Shown: piece by piece, positions 13,449-25,692 of the stretch
Layout of the letters: each line of letters starts with the position of its first letter
Numbering within the stretch: position 1 is the stretch's first letter
DNA from: Spirometra erinaceieuropaei
Lineage: Eukaryota > Platyhelminthes > Cestoda > Diphyllobothriidea > Diphyllobothriidae
Direction of reading: 5' to 3'
NCBI GenBank assembly: GCA_902702965.1
Contig: CACRXP010000140.1
Location: 126,608 to 190,607 of the forward strand
Length of the DNA stretch: 64,000 nucleotides
Program-made: the position numbers and the translations under genes
Notes under the pieces: model-generated
The model's database searches: none
What the model saw: only the letters and a program-made list of their open reading frames with translations
What the model was told of the DNA's origin: nothing

Positions 13449-13553
13449 ATAAAGACTCAAGATGCAGTTGATATGGACTTTGGCGGCTGGCTTCCTCTAC
13501 TGTGAAGTCCTTGCGGTTACGTTTCTACTGCTCCCCTTTGTATCGGTGCAACG
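13449..13553 (+). CDS. BCAP31: BAP31 exon 1 (start codon, TM1)
   Basis: Acceptor TTTTAG precedes 13449. A 13-nt leader AAAGACTCAAG precedes ATG at 13462. The exon codes 30 residues covering the first membrane segment and ends in phase 2 before gtaaag. The acceptor implies a 5' noncoding exon or trans-splicing upstream; AAG/gtgagg at 13155 is a possible donor, weakly supported. Confidence 0.88.
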
Positions 13554-16500
13554 GTAAAGTCCCACGTCTTTGAAATGCTGATACTATTTTTCCATATCAA
13601 TGTACCTTCAGACACGTCCTTCATCTTCTGTTCAGATATTTTACGTGCCATGAAAAAAAAACCTTGACTAAACATCCTAGTGTGTTGATCCGATTTCCAA
13701 TGAATTCCCTTTGAAATTTGTAATATATGGCTCGGATGCCTCCTGTGGATCACGAATACCAGAAAAATCCGACATTCAGGGTGGGGAGGGGGATCTCGCA
13801 AAGCATGGTCTCAGAAGTAGAGGCTAACGACAGAGATTGATACCAGGGCTATGAAGGATAGTGTACCTAAACGATTTCCATGTCAAATGCCGGATGGGAG
13901 CAAGGCATTACCTGACATTTCAAATTGAAATAATGGTTACCTGTTGCAAGTTCGCGACGGTGGACAACAAATATGCTCCCTGTTCCTCCCCCCTCCCCCC
14001 AGGTTACCGTCTGCTGCCCTTCTGGGGGTTTCTCGTGGGATGTGATAAGCGTGTTCATTGGTCCTCTCGTCTCCACTCGCGCACCCCTACGCCGATGGCT
14101 CTTCACGTACGCCGAGGGGCGCTCCCGTTCACGACCCCTCTGATCACCAATCCGCGGTCTAATCAAGTCCATGCCGTGACTCACGAATTTGCACTTCGGT
14201 GTGACCATGTGTCATGTGACAATTAACTGCAACCACACGCGAGCTCACTCACACATGCAGGCGCTCACTGTCGCGCAAACCACGTGCTGTAAACACGCCG
14301 TCAGTTTTACACGTCAGGTTTTTCTTGCCGAAGCCGGTACCATCATTAAGACGACAGTCCTTGGTAGATATCATCCGGCCGTTTGGTCTTTTTCATCACC
14401 ATCCGGACTCAACTCCATATTTTGATAACCGCAGTATAAAACGTAGTCTACAGAACCCATTCTGATGGATAGCTCATTTTGTAGGCTGCCCTATGTCAGT
14501 AAGTTTAATACACTATGACAACCTGTTCATTGGTTCATACTACGATTTATAGTCATACTCACGATCCTCATCATCAGAAGCAACTACTGATAGGGGGTTT
14601 ACAGTATTTACAGGATGCAGTTTCCGTGCCACTTCCTATCTATGAAGGTTAGCTGGTCGCATATCCGTGGCAGATGCTCGACCTTGACACATTGGCCGCT
14701 TGGTCGTCCGTTGACGTCCGTTGGTCGGGCGTTGGCGTGGTTCCGTCAACAGCATTGATTATCAGCGCCTTAATAGCTGGACAATATTGTTCACGAATGC
14801 TGTCACTAGTAGCTCGCTCCCTCCCCACCAAACTGATAACTCTCCCCAGACTCTGTCAGGTCAGGTTTGGAATTATTCTGGAATTGAGAAGGACTTCAAG
14901 CATCAAAAGATACGTTTTGATCAAGTATAAAATATGACGAAATGACTAACGACCAACTGTGCAGAAGAAAGAGAATTTTTTTACGTGATTTTTTCATAAA
15001 ATGATCGGATCTCATTTCGTAGCCTTACCCGCAGTTGACAAGACCCAGCCTAACCCCAACCCCTAACCCTAACCCCAATCCGTAACCTTAACCCCAACGC
15101 CTAACCCTAACCACTAACCCTAACCCCTTACAGGTACGGCTACGAAGTAAGATCTTGCCCATAAAATGAAGTTACATTTTAGGGGCACCAGCAATTAATT
15201 TGAAAAATTCATACCACACAAGTAGTCACTATTTGCGAGCAACCGGGCAGAAGCTCGTTAGAAAGCGGGGATCCTGATGTGACTTAAATATTTGGGATTG
15301 TGCTGCGTGGTAGTTGGTAATACTTTCGAACTGAATACACATTTCAGCATCTCGACTAATATTTCATGGGATAGCCCACCTACTTTACTTAGTGTTTATT
15401 TCGGTTTAGCTACAAGATACCTAGCCCAATTTACGATCCCCTTACCAGGGCATCATCGTCACAAGATGGGCTCATAGTGACTGAAGCATCCTCTTCCAGC
15501 GACGCAGCAAAGTTCGTCTCAACAGTGTGTATGTCTCTTCATATGATATGCAAATAAGCTCCCTGATAAAACTGAAAGAGATTCATGCAATTTTCTACTT
15601 GAACTAATTTTCAGCTCATTCCGCGCCCGTCTTCAAAAGATTTAGGTATCCATCGATGCATAATGTCAGGGGAATTGGATGCAGAATGAGATCTCACACC
15701 GAAAGATACCTTACTCTCGTGGAACCCAAATGCCCGACCTTGGAGGCCAGGCGGAAGCCAGGCGACCAAGTCGATCGAACTTGTTTAGCCGGCTCAGATC
15801 GGAGGTACACTTTGCGCCGTCCTTAACAAATGGTACCGGTTTAGTATCAGAGTTCGGTGGGAATCTTGCTATTTGGATGGCCACCGACTGGGACTATGAC
15901 GAAGATATCACATAGTTTTCAGCGTAGTCAACTCAATTTTTCATGACATTCGTTCTCAGCCTCTCAGCTAGCAGTCAGTGCTACTGTATTCGTGACATTT
16001 TGAGCTTCTTTACAACTGCCTTAGTATAAAAACTCGTGACTCGGATTACCGTTATGGCTATCTTCATTTTTCCAATAATATCCTGAGATCTGTCCTTTCG
16101 CCTGTCTTTGGACCACGATATGGGCTATCAGGGCACTTCATTTTTTCAACGTTTTTTCTATAGTTGCACCTGCTGACGACAGCTCACGTGTCCGTGACGC
16201 AATACGTGAGCCCCAAAATACAGTAGCCATTGTCCTGATGCAGTCACCTAGTAATTACTGGTCTTTTAGGAACACCTTTTAGGTGACATGTTTGTGTTTG
16301 AGCCCCTATGCTAATTAGAAAAAGTCTCAATTTTAATCGTGTTTCTCCTCTCCGATTGCATTGTTGTCAGCAGTACTTCGCTTTACTTAAACTTTTAGCG
16401 GACATTAGACTTCTACTATCAAGAGCAGATTGAGCTATTTACTCTTTATTTGGGCATTCTGAACGCTCGGATGGCGAAGAGTTAGCTGCGCTATTTGCTA

Positions 16501-19500
16501 ACCATCTCACAGGCAATACCGCCTGCAGGGCTGCGTGGATTCGCTAACGTTTTCTGTTGACCTACACTTGCATATCCAATACCCAATCAATCTCATCTCT
16601 AATTCCTAGGTTTTTCGGAAAATACTGGCCGGTTTCAGAAGCAGACGTTCATTTTTGAAAAATGTGACACTACATATGTTGCAGTATATATGACACAATA
16701 TTATCTCTGAACACGTATGCATCTCTGCCATCGATGAGCAAGATACTTTATACCTCGTCGATAAAATCCACTGATTTTTACGCCAAGAAGTCTTACAAAT
16801 CCAGTTTTTATCGAGGTTTTGTCCGTGGGAGCTTTGCTGCGTAGAAAGTGTCTTGAAGCAGGAAAAAGTGGTAGTAGGTAGGCGAAAAAAATAAAGGATA
16901 ATTTGGAGAATATGGTAAAATGTCGTATCCCAAGTCGTCGAGTTTCTACAGTGGCATACTGGAGAGATGTAGCCGAACATTCTTGCGGAGCAGAACTGAA
17001 TGGAGTCCACTCACTAGTTCAGGTCTCATTGGCCCAAGTGAACATGGATTTCTTCGAGTTGCCTGCAGTAAACCTTTGCTGGGATGTTCTTATTAACCTC
17101 GAGAAAGTCTTAATAGTCCATATCGACCACACCATCAGATCGCTGATGTAACTTCGGTTTTGAGGAATGTTTGCAGGTTCGTCACCATCGAGCCATTGTC
17201 CTGGTCAAGAAACAAATCATAACAGTTCCCTATAGAGAGAAAGCACTGAACTCCCTTTAAAGTGCCGAACTCCTTGACTTTCATAGAGCTCATGTGAGAC
17301 CCATTTATCGAGATTTATTCCCTTACTTATTTGCACCGGATGATTGAACACCGTTGTAATAATAATAATAGATTCAATTATCTCAGACATTTCTCTGACA
17401 ATTTGACATGGATTTTCTTCAAAAATTGCATCCAGAAGTTTATTTTCAAGAGCGCATGGTTTTCCGCTAACTTGTCAATCTTCAAGACTTCCAGTTTCAA
17501 TGCGGAATTCATAAAACCCCCTTTGTACTGTTGGATCACTTACAGCCCCTTTTTCCCACGCTCTGTTAATGTGGGCTGATGTGTATGAGGCAAAATAACT
17601 GAATTTGAACTCCTGCAATACACAAACACCTTCCTTCTTTGTCAATATTCATTGCTGGAGGCATATATACTTCTAAACTATACTATGAAAGAAATTACAG
17701 GAGCATTATTAGAAGCTTACATCACTTATTAAGCATGCGAAATGTCGTATGAGACACTACAAAAGTAGAATTTACTTTCAATTTTGAAAAGAGGGTAGGA
17801 AAATCGCCCAGTATTTTCCGAACGATCTAGTATTGATTAGCTAATGTCGCCCATAAATATGCATGGTCTAGTACATCTAGGTTTCCTAAACCTAAAACAA
17901 CAGTAAATATTTCAGGTATTAAACGAGCATTGCAATCTCAGTCGAGCATTCAGAAATCTATAACAGTATATGCTTTCGGATAGCGTTTTAAATTAAGAAT
18001 TAAGAGTCGAACGTGGGTATATGGACTTCCCTCGGGTATAGATGGTACTGAGATGAAATCTCTGGGGGAGGGGGGATGGGAGTACCGACTCATGTGTCTT
18101 AACCGAACCCTTGCGCTAACCATAATTCTAACCCCCGGGGAAATTAGCGTAAGGCCACCTGTAATCTTGGAAGGGAGAAGTACTTATTCATGTGCCCTAT
18201 TCGAACTGATAATTGGTATATATCATGACTAGATGTATTTTTCTAAATCCATAAATGCCTTTTTCATTTTCAGCTGGAACGCCATTTTCAATTCGCGCGT
18301 TTCTAGAATTATATACTCCAATGGATCATTCTACTTTAATGCCCGCTTGGTCCTACTCATTGCATTGCTTATTGGTAAGCAAAATTCACCAAATATTATG
18401 ATCTTATGCGTTACTTTGCGAAAAGAAACAGCCAATTACATGATAAACCGCAAAAATCAGATGCAAGGCGACGAATAGTGCATTACGGGGAAGTAGGGAA
18501 AAAAACAACATTACCTACCTTATACGGATAAGTAGCAAATGGCTTATTCATAAACTCTGTTATGCTAGTCGCCTATTGTGAGAAAAATTAACGCAAAAGA
18601 CAGCTGCGATCGGGACCCACATGACCCGAAAATGTTTGCTACGAGATCGGCTGGGTCCGATAATTTAGGAAATTTCTGCCAGACACACTTATCGCTTTTG
18701 TGGTCAGTAATGCAGGCTGTCTCATCCTGCAGAATCTTTCGCAATCTGCACGTTGAACCTGTCCGTCTCCCTGATCATAGGTGTACTTCTGTTTGCTCGT
18801 AATAAGTACCGGTGTCGCTAATTAAACTGACATGAGGGATTCAGCAACATCTCTACTTACTCGTATCTCCACGATCAGTTTTTCTCAACTTAATTATCCC
18901 TATGTTGTTCTCGTGAAATGATCCTGTTTTTTTTCAGAAAGCATTAGGAAAATGTGGCTGAACAGTACGGCACTGTCGGATTTAAAAAGCCACCCAGAGG
19001 ACTTCAATACTGAGACAGAAACCATCTTCCTGAAGCGTCTGTTCAAATCCCAGCGGAACCTCTACATCTGCGCTCTCGCGCTCTTCCTCTGCTTGTGCGT
19101 AAGCCAAAGTAAAATGCATCTTTTTCTGTAACTCTGCATTTAAGATCGACGAAGATAGGGGAGAGCTAAATAGCCATTCGTAACTTCTTTCCCCTAATTA
19201 GACAGTCCTATTACGACCGCAGATGTCGAGCCTTTCAGTCTGCTGACCACCCGACTGATCTGTGGGTACAAATCCCGTCGGGTGACTACGCAGAATCAGG
19301 TGGAGGTGGCATTTGCCAATCCAACTTGACTGATGGACGTGCATGCCGCTTTCCATTCTCTCCTTGGAGCTTCAACCAAGGGCCCTTGCTTGCAATGCTA
19401 ATAGCCATTTCTAGCTTATTAACAGTAATCGGTGTGATACAGGCGAAGATGCGAGTTCCAGGAACTAGTTGATCAGACGAAGAAGAGGCGATCGCTGGAA

Positions 19501-22500
19501 CAAAGGTTTTATTCGCCTGAAGTTTCGGATTCTCAATTGAACCCATCATCAGAGACAGTGGCAAAAAAGGGTGACTCGTGCACAGGAAGTTGCAGTATTT
19601 ATAGGATGCAGTCGCTATGCCATCGCACACCTATAGCAATTAACCGCGCTCCCCGTCATCAAGGATTGTTGCCCGCTGGTGCGCTAATTGCTTGATGGTC
19701 GGCATGCCAGTTGTTAATTGCCGAAATGGCATCACCCGTGTTGGATGCCGGCGTGATGATTGCTCGGCCATCTGGCTCACCGGCGACAGGACCTAAGCCG
19801 GCAATGGGGCAATCAGCACAGCCAATGAAAACGCGGATGATAATTGCACTTCAGCGATCGTCTATCTCTAGGTCACAGGTTGGAGTCAATTTCTAACTCC
19901 AAGAAGCGAGGGGGCGGTTATGTCGACGCCACCCACTTCTCTGTAGCATCCAGTGCATGACCTTTATAGATCAATACATTACATTAGTCGATGTTAATAT
20001 CGCGGTAGCTTAAGCCGAAGGCACCAGGACCTGAAAACCCGGCTCCGAATGCAAAGACAAGACGCTAGACGCCAGTTAAGGGAAGACTGGAGCGACAGTT
20101 TAAATAAGTTGGTGCCTGGACGAGAGAGCACGCCCCGCGACTCAGGTGACAATGAGGAATGAGTCAAAGCACCTTGAGTCAGAGTACGCCTGAGTCGGCA
20201 TTGAAGATGGTTGGCTGATTTAGACAGTCGTGATTGGCCGAGAACCAGACTGTCACTGCTGCGCACGGGCCATCACTCGCGTCGCAACAGGTGTCTGAAT
20301 TAGGACCATTAGAAGCATACTAAAGTATTGTATGAAACCATGACAACAGAAGCTTGCCTTTTTTCGATGGAGAAAACCGCGCACTGATATTACAGAGCAT
20401 TTATTAAGGGAAATATGGTTTCCATGAGGGGAACTTCTTCCTCAGCCTATTTGTAGTGCTATATATTATATACATATTGCATACTATATTATATAATTAT
20501 ATATTGCGATATATTATTATTTGTATTATATTACATAAATTATATATTAGGTATTGGGACCCAGTCATCACAAGAAATATAATTTGAAGATGGCAGGTTC
20601 TTTGGAAAAAGTAAGAACTTTATTAGTAAATTTTCGAAACTGGTTCCTCAGCTTGTCGTCAGACTTTTGGACTATGTACGAAAACAGTTAACTATTTAAA
20701 CCATATCGAACAAATGATTCTGTGGTTGGCCGACGTCTGCGCCAATGCGCGTCAGTGATACTTCTTCAACCCCTCGGCAATGGCTGCGCTCGCCTCCATT
20801 TGTCTTTGAGAAATATGTACGTGGAATCTAGGTCGATAGACCGATTGATGCATGACTCATCTGAGTGCATTACCTCCAGGAATTCTCGGTCTTTCCTTAT
20901 TGGGCAGGCGCCATAAATGCGAGTGTTCTCCCAGGCAAACTGGTGTCCGGTGTCCAGTGTGTGCATTGCCACCTGGGATAGATGGTCTCGTCTCCTCACC
21001 GCTAACTGATGCTCATGTATACGGGTTGAGACGGATTTCTCGGTCTGGCCACAATAGACGACATCACAACTGGTACATGGGATCTTTTAGACAACACCTT
21101 TTCTATCGAGACAGCCAACTCTATCCTTAGGGTGTACAAGCTGTGTAGACAAGGTGGTTGTATTTTTGTGTGCTACTTGTATCTGATGTTTTTTCAGCTA
21201 TCTTTCGACAAGCTCAGATACATTTTTCACGTATTAAAGATTTCGCCAGGTGAGTGTTTTTGGTGCCTGGGTAGTCGAGCCAAAACGCACTGTTCTGATG
21301 AAGAAAGTCACCAGGCAGACATGAAATGCCTCTTTTAATTATTTTCCCACAAGGGGTGCCCGCGCGACTTTGTGCGCCATTGAATGAAGCATGAGTTTAA
21401 GCACAAAGGTATTTCAAGCAACACGGCCAACCACGCAGACTTCGGCCAACCACAGAATCACTTGTTCGATACGGTTTAAATAGTCAACTGTTTTCGTACA
21501 TAAACCAGAAGTCTGACGACGAGCTGGGGAACCAGTTTCGAAAATTTACTAATAAAGTTCTTACTTTTCCCAAAAACCCTGCCATCTTCAAATTATATAT
21601 TACATATCGTGTTCACCATCCCCCGAAGAATAAGAAGAAGAAGAAGAAGAAGAAGAGCGGGCGAATTCATGGACTATATTGTATTTGAACTGACGTTTTG
21701 GAGACTTCCTCGTTTCCCTCATCAGTGTAGTGTGCTTGTTGCTCCTACTCTGATGATGGAAAGGAGGAAGTTTCCGAAACGTCAGTTCAAATACAATATG
21801 GCCCATGAATTCGCCCTCTCTTCTTCTTCGTCTTCTTCGGGAGAGGGTGAACGCGAAACAATGCCTGGAACTCAAATCTTTACGCATATTATGTATATTA
21901 TATTATCATAAATGATTATATTTTTAAATATTGTATTAATCTAAATTTTAAATGACGGCGTTCGTCACCGATTTCGTAGTCAGTAGATATCGAATATCTC
22001 CGAGAAGTGAGTTTAAAGAGTAAATTACGGTCGTGCTTTCCTAAAGGTAGACGTCTCTGCTCGTCATTCCCGCCATAAACACGTTTAACTACTCCGGAGT
22101 GTCAACAGAAGCGAAGAGGTGGGTCCCAGGAAACAGTCGTAAGGAAGGAGATACGATCGCTGGGACAAGAGCTTTGTTCGCCTGACGTTTCGGATTCCTG
22201 CTCGAACTCATCATAAGAAACAATTGCAGGTAATAGCACCCGTATCTGCTATTGTTTCTGATGATGGGTTCGAGCAGGGATCCGAAACGTCAGACGAACA
22301 AAGCTCTTGTCCCAGCCACCATATCTCCTTTTTTACCCTGGAGCGTGTTAGAAAGATAGGTTAAAATTCCCTGTGCCCACCCATTCTTCTCATTTATGTC
22401 CGGGAGTACGTACTTTCGCTTCTATTGACTGGTTAAGCTGTTACAGTCAGCACTAACTCGATCGGATCTTATTTCGTAGACGTACCTGCAGTAGGCAACC

Positions 22501-25500
22501 CCTAACTCCAACCTCTAACCTCTGATCCCTAACACCCAACAGGTACGGCTATGAAATAAGATCTTGCCATGCAACTATTATCTGACTGTAGCCGCCGCCG
22601 CCGCTAAAACCACCACTGCCGTCTTTCAGCCATCATTCGCGATCCGCCACACTTCTCAACTCAACGCGCCTGACAAGCATAACAATCCATCTTAATTTCC
22701 ATCTTGAAAAAGCGGACTCAAGACAACTAACACTTTGATTGACCTTTTAGGAAGCATGCATATCTCATCTGATGAAATTGCGAAAACCTCAGCCAGCTCT
22801 ACGGGGGTTCAAATCCGCGACTGCAAGTACAAGGCCTGAGTAAAGCCAACACCTACTAACTAAGTGGGTCCGGTAGTCGTCTGGCCGTCTCTAGATTAAT
22901 TGATGGAGAAATCCTGCTCGCGCGGTCAGCTTACTGCGTCCTAATTAGTGGATTCCATACTTTATAGTGGTTTCGGCAAGTAACTTGACGCAAATGTCAC
23001 TAGACTCATGGCTCTCGGTCGGCGACCGTGTCGGTTGTACACGAGCCTCGCACTCGTTGCCGTCAGTTCAGAACATTGTGCAGACCGCATTGTTTCTTAG
23101 CAGTTTGGCCAGACAAAATAGCGCATTCGCGATGCAACCGAATTCATCCATGGGACCTAGTTGCAGGCTGACTTACGATTTCGATTTGTCATGGGAACTG
23201 GTAAGGCGACGAGGAACCAGTGGTCGAAAGTTTTCTCTACAACGACCGGAGCGGCAGTTTCCGGTTTTCCGCCCTCATCAAACGGCCAGACCCCGGCAAG
23301 TCTGGAAAGTTGATCCCCAGTTCCGTTGCTATAGGGTGCAAATAGCCAGCAGCTGCACTACCGGCCCATGGTCTTTTGGGTACAGAAAATCTTGCTGCGA
23401 CGACATCCTTCGCTCAGACAAGGGGTCCAAGACGGCTACCGCAGTCTGCTTTGTTCTTGTTTGTTTTAGACATTTTAATGTGTTCTAAGGAGATGGCCTT
23501 CTATTTTTGCGGTCATCCAGAACTAGCACACAGTCCAAAGTCTTGCTCTTTTGTTACAGCGTGATACACCGTCTGACGAAGCTCATTGCTGACCAGGCTC
23601 GCATGTTAGCTGATCAGCAGACATTCTCGGAGATGCCGAACTTCGAAAGCCCTACATCAGTTATTTCCACCGCAGGAAAGGGGAAAGTCGCCAAGGAGCA
23701 ATCATTGGTAGGTCCAACACAGCCTGACTGGAAACTTAAATACCTGGAGTAGGTGGGTTAACTCATGAAATACCAACCGAAATTGTTAAATGCGTTTCCG
23801 TTTCGAAAAGATTAATTAAGTAGACTTGTAAAGCTAATCGTCTTGCAGTATAATTCTCTAAAATGACTCGGTTACCTCAGGATGCCGGCTTTCGAGTGAA
23901 CTTCTTTTCAGCTGCATACAAAAACCATACTCTACAAAAAATACCTACTTAAGTTGCACGGATTTTTGTCATTGGTTTTCGATGCCCTAAAAAATTCATT
24001 TATATTTCATGGAAAACATTCAGAAAAATATTCATTCTTTTGCTCATTTTGAAGAAAATTTTTAAATTGACATTTTTTAATACCGTAAAAAGGCCGTCTA
24101 TAAAAGTTCTGTCTCTGCATTTACTAATGTGGCTCGTAAAGTTGACAATATGGTTCAGATTCACTGCTAAATTTTATGAAACTCATACGGCCTCCTCTTA
24201 ATACCGTAAAGAAATATATGATTTTCCCCACGTGGAAAATATACGGCTTGAGGAAATGAGCGAGTCCCCTCCCTCCTACCGGCGTATTGGCAGTCGGTCT
24301 ACCGAAGCGGCCTCTGATTGGATACTTTATACTCTGTTGAGTGGTTGCCATAGTACGACCACTGTCAATTCTTTCGATGTTACTTTACTTTACGAAGCCA
24401 AAGGATCCAGTGTGCGCTAAGGCTCGCGTGCTTATGCGATTTCCGGCAAATTAGTCGATTGAGACATAAAAAACTGATGACGTTTTCTTGTAAAACAACG
24501 TCTGCTTTGCTGAAAAGACGGTAAACTGCCATCTTTTCACTGAAAATTGTCAAAAAGTTTGTTTGCGCTGAATGAAGGACCACAGGAGAAAAGTGCTTTC
24601 GATTTTACTCCTACAAGTTTTCTTAGAGTGGTCATAATTTAGGCTGGAGGGGGAGCGTGCAATGGAATTCGAATTGTAGCAGACAAATCCGTTTCTCATT
24701 CATAATTACATTGCACTATGTCTCCCTGATTCTAGACCAGATCTGACAACTCAGAGGATGAAATCGCCAAATTAACGGAACAGATTGCAGTTGCACAGGA
24801 AGGTAAGTTTCATAAATCCACCGAAAAATTGGATTTATTGCTAAGCATTTGGAGCTTTACGAGGAGTCATTGAACCTACAAAGTTGATAGGAGCGGGTAA
24901 AGAAATGAGAGAGGCGGACGGCCGTTTCTGGCTTTTTAGCCGTCAACAGTCAGTTATGCCCAACTCCAGGTTTACGGGATCTGAGATTTGAAACCGGATC
25001 CTCTGACTATAGAGCGTTAAGTAGCCCAAAGTTTCGCCCTTAAGTCAGGGACCCGTTGTCTCCTCAGTTGTGATCGTGAATATTAACTGTGGCGAAGGAA
25101 GCTCGCCGTTTAGGTTACGGTTAGTAGTTGTCGCTTTTCACCTTGTGGTGCAATCTAGAGCCCACGCGGACAGTCGCATAGCGGCTAGTCTTTGTCGGCA
25201 CGCCCCATCACTGCATAGGCATTACTAGTCGTTATGCAACTGCCCGCGAAGACTCTAGACCGGTCTCCAAGGTACACCCGGGCATTCACTTTCTGTAGCC
25301 TGATCTACCAACGCCCTTCCATCATAGATAATGCTGCACAAATGCAACATGCCTATTTACTCATGATTAATTTATCTCCCAGTCCTACTTATGTTTGCAC
25401 GACAGAAAAGAAACTCGCGGCAGCTGAGCTAAAGGAAGCACGTCTGCAGACAGCTCAACTTGCCAGGGAATATGCAGAGGTCGCGGAAAAGTTTGAAACT

Positions 25501-25631
25501 CTCAAGGTAGGTAGCAGGATCGATTTCATGCGACCTATGAGAAACCCTTTCATGTGGGTCTGTACATTTTGCCGTATATTGTTTTACAGGTGGAACTGCG
25601 GTCTCTTTCCGATGCTTCCGTTGGTCAGTAA
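13462..25631 (+). CDS. BCAP31: BAP31/BCAP31 homologue, 7 coding exons, 235 aa
   Basis: ER membrane chaperone/sorting protein of the BAP31 family. Coding segments 13462-13553, 18274-18374, 18938-19094, 23560-23707, 24736-24802, 25406-25506 and 25590-25631 join with matching phases and AG/GT sites and no in-frame stop. Alignment from memory with animal BAP31 is collinear: N-terminal WTLAAGFLYCEV resembles WTAVATFLYAEV; WNAIFNSR resembles WQKIFKSR; LFKSQRNLYI (98-108) resembles LFRAQRNLYI; then HRLTKLIADQA resembles RRLVTLISQQA. Three hydrophobic segments at about 5-28, 50-64 and 106-119; a heptad-rich coiled coil at about 170-225. Length is close to the roughly 246 residues of the mammalian protein. 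The family acts in ER export and quality control and in apoptosis signalling. Odd point: the C-terminus is SVGQ, with no KKxx retrieval signal. Introns are full of repeats. Confidence 0.92.
14865..15385. mobile_element. truncated MITE interrupted by a telomere-like element
   Basis: Right arm ending GGGATAGCCCACCTACTTTA, with central block GGAATTATTCTGGAATTG at its left limit. Sequence 15004-15159 is a different element inserted inside it. Confidence 0.65.
15004..15159. mobile_element. short element with telomere-like CCCTAA core
   Basis: Terminal inverted repeats TCGGATCTCATTTCGTAG and CTACGAAGTAAGATCTTGCC enclose degenerate CCCTAA/CCCCAA units. Inserted in an older MITE. Confidence 0.75.
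15386..18273. other. BAP31 intron 1, no element recognised in most of it
   Basis: Open frames at 16606-17010 (minus), 16903-17151 and 17331-17579 (plus) overlap each other and show no family motif; probably old repeat or chance. The region is AT-rich. Confidence 0.4.
18274..18374 (+). CDS. BCAP31: BAP31 exon 2 (TM2 region)
   Basis: Starts after CATTTTCAG in phase 2 (completing an Arg codon before WNAIFNSR), ends ATT G before gtaagc in phase 1. Encodes the stretch before TM2 and the hydrophobic ARLVLLIALLI. Confidence 0.92.
18938..19094 (+). CDS. BCAP31: BAP31 exon 3 (loop and TM3 start)
   Basis: Starts after a TTTTTTTTCAG acceptor in phase 1, making ESIRK, the counterpart of REIRK in animal BAP31. 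Contains the family hallmark QRNLYI and ends in phase 2 before gtgcgt inside TM3. Confidence 0.92.
19513..19560 (-). ncRNA. hammerhead-like ribozyme motif, minus strand
   Basis: Minus strand: TGTCTCTGATGATGGGTTC, loop, GAATCCGAAACTTCAGGCG. Stem II has six pairs and stem I five with wobbles; the stem III tetranucleotide is mutated to ACTT. In intron 3 of BAP31. Confidence 0.6.
20456..20552. repeat. AT-rich tract
   Basis: Imperfect TATATTA repeats directly left of the Penelope remnant at 20579. Confidence 0.85.
20579..21598 (-). mobile_element. Penelope-like remnant (family C) with inverted ends
   Basis: A GIY-YIG pseudogene on the minus strand (21125-20766: [53 protein letters not shown]) has a stop within the VVYKIP motif. 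It is flanked by about 160-bp inverted segments (20579-20738 and 21440-21598), each carrying a hammerhead-like motif and AATAAA. Confidence 0.82.
21608..21865. repeat. inverted repeat with polypurine ends and hammerhead-like core
   Basis: Two roughly 110-bp arms face each other; the outer ends are GAA/TTC tracts (AAGAAGAAGAAG at 21630, TTCTTCTTCG at 21822). The plus arm contains CTGATGATGGAAA, loop, TTTCCGAAACGTCAG with a perfect five-pair stem II. The minus-arm copy has lost the G of GAAA. Confidence 0.8.
22146..22328. mobile_element. hammerhead foldback element 1
   Basis: Two about 80-bp arms in inverted orientation around a roughly 20-bp centre. Each arm has GATCGCTGGGACAAGAG-like outer sequence and a hammerhead-like core. 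Plus-strand core at 22252-22302: TTTCTGATGA, stem II GGGT/ATCC, GAAACGTC, AGACGAA. A related left flank (CCCAGGAAACAGTCGTAA) also precedes element 3. Confidence 0.82.
22461..22568. mobile_element. short element with telomere-like core
   Basis: Ends ATCGGATCTTATTTCGTAG and ATGAAATAAGATCTTGCC, core of CCCTAACTCC-type repeats; in intron 3 of BAP31. Confidence 0.72.
23560..23707 (+). CDS. BCAP31: BAP31 exon 4 (TM3 end and linker)
   Basis: Acceptor TTGTTACAG, phase 2 start, 49 codons from VIHRLTKLIADQ to KVAKEQSL, phase 0 end before gtaggt. The linker here (about residues 138-166) is poorly conserved in the family. Confidence 0.9.
23748..24253 (+). mobile_element. half copy of the TA-flanked MITE
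   Basis: Left arm only, from GTAGGTGGGTTAACTCATG to the central block around ACGTGGAAAATATACGG, in intron 4 of the BAP31 gene. Confidence 0.75.
24736..24802 (+). CDS. BCAP31: BAP31 exon 5 (coiled-coil start)
   Basis: Phase 0 start after GATTCTAG, phase 1 end before gtaagt. Encodes TRSDNSEDEIAKLTEQIAVA, the acidic and heptad beginning of the coiled coil. Confidence 0.87.
25406..25506 (+). CDS. BCAP31: BAP31 exon 6 (coiled coil)
   Basis: Phase 1 start after GCACGACAG, 33 codons rich in A/E/K/L with a/d heptad positions (KKLAAAELKEARLQTAQLAR then EYAEVAEKF), phase 0 end before gtaggt. EYAEVAEKF corresponds to EYDRLLEEH near the mammalian C-terminus. Confidence 0.9.
25590..25631 (+). CDS. BCAP31: BAP31 terminal exon 7
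   Basis: Phase 0 start after TTTTACAG; VELRSLSDASVGQ then TAA at 25629. A GT at 25624 (gtcagt) could act as an alternative donor, but no compatible downstream exon was found. The poly(A) signal follows 55 nt later. Confidence 0.82.
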   Translation: MELRSLSDASVGQ

Positions 25632-25686
25632 TAGGTTCATTTCCTGAATCCCCAACTGAACGTCTCTTATTTTGATTTTATGCGTG

Positions 25687-25692
25687 AATAAA
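25687..25692 (+). terminator. poly(A) signal AATAAA of the BAP31 gene
   Basis: Canonical AATAAA 55 nt after the BAP31 stop codon. It fits a short 3' UTR. Confidence 0.65.

Noticed and set aside
16606..17151. Overlapping 134- and 82-codon frames as a gene in BAP31 intron 1
   Set aside because: No motif, no splice support and opposite strands overlap.
22967..23488. 173-codon open frame on the plus strand
   Set aside because: It begins in SINE remnants, has no motif, and overlaps other open frames just before BAP31 exon 4.
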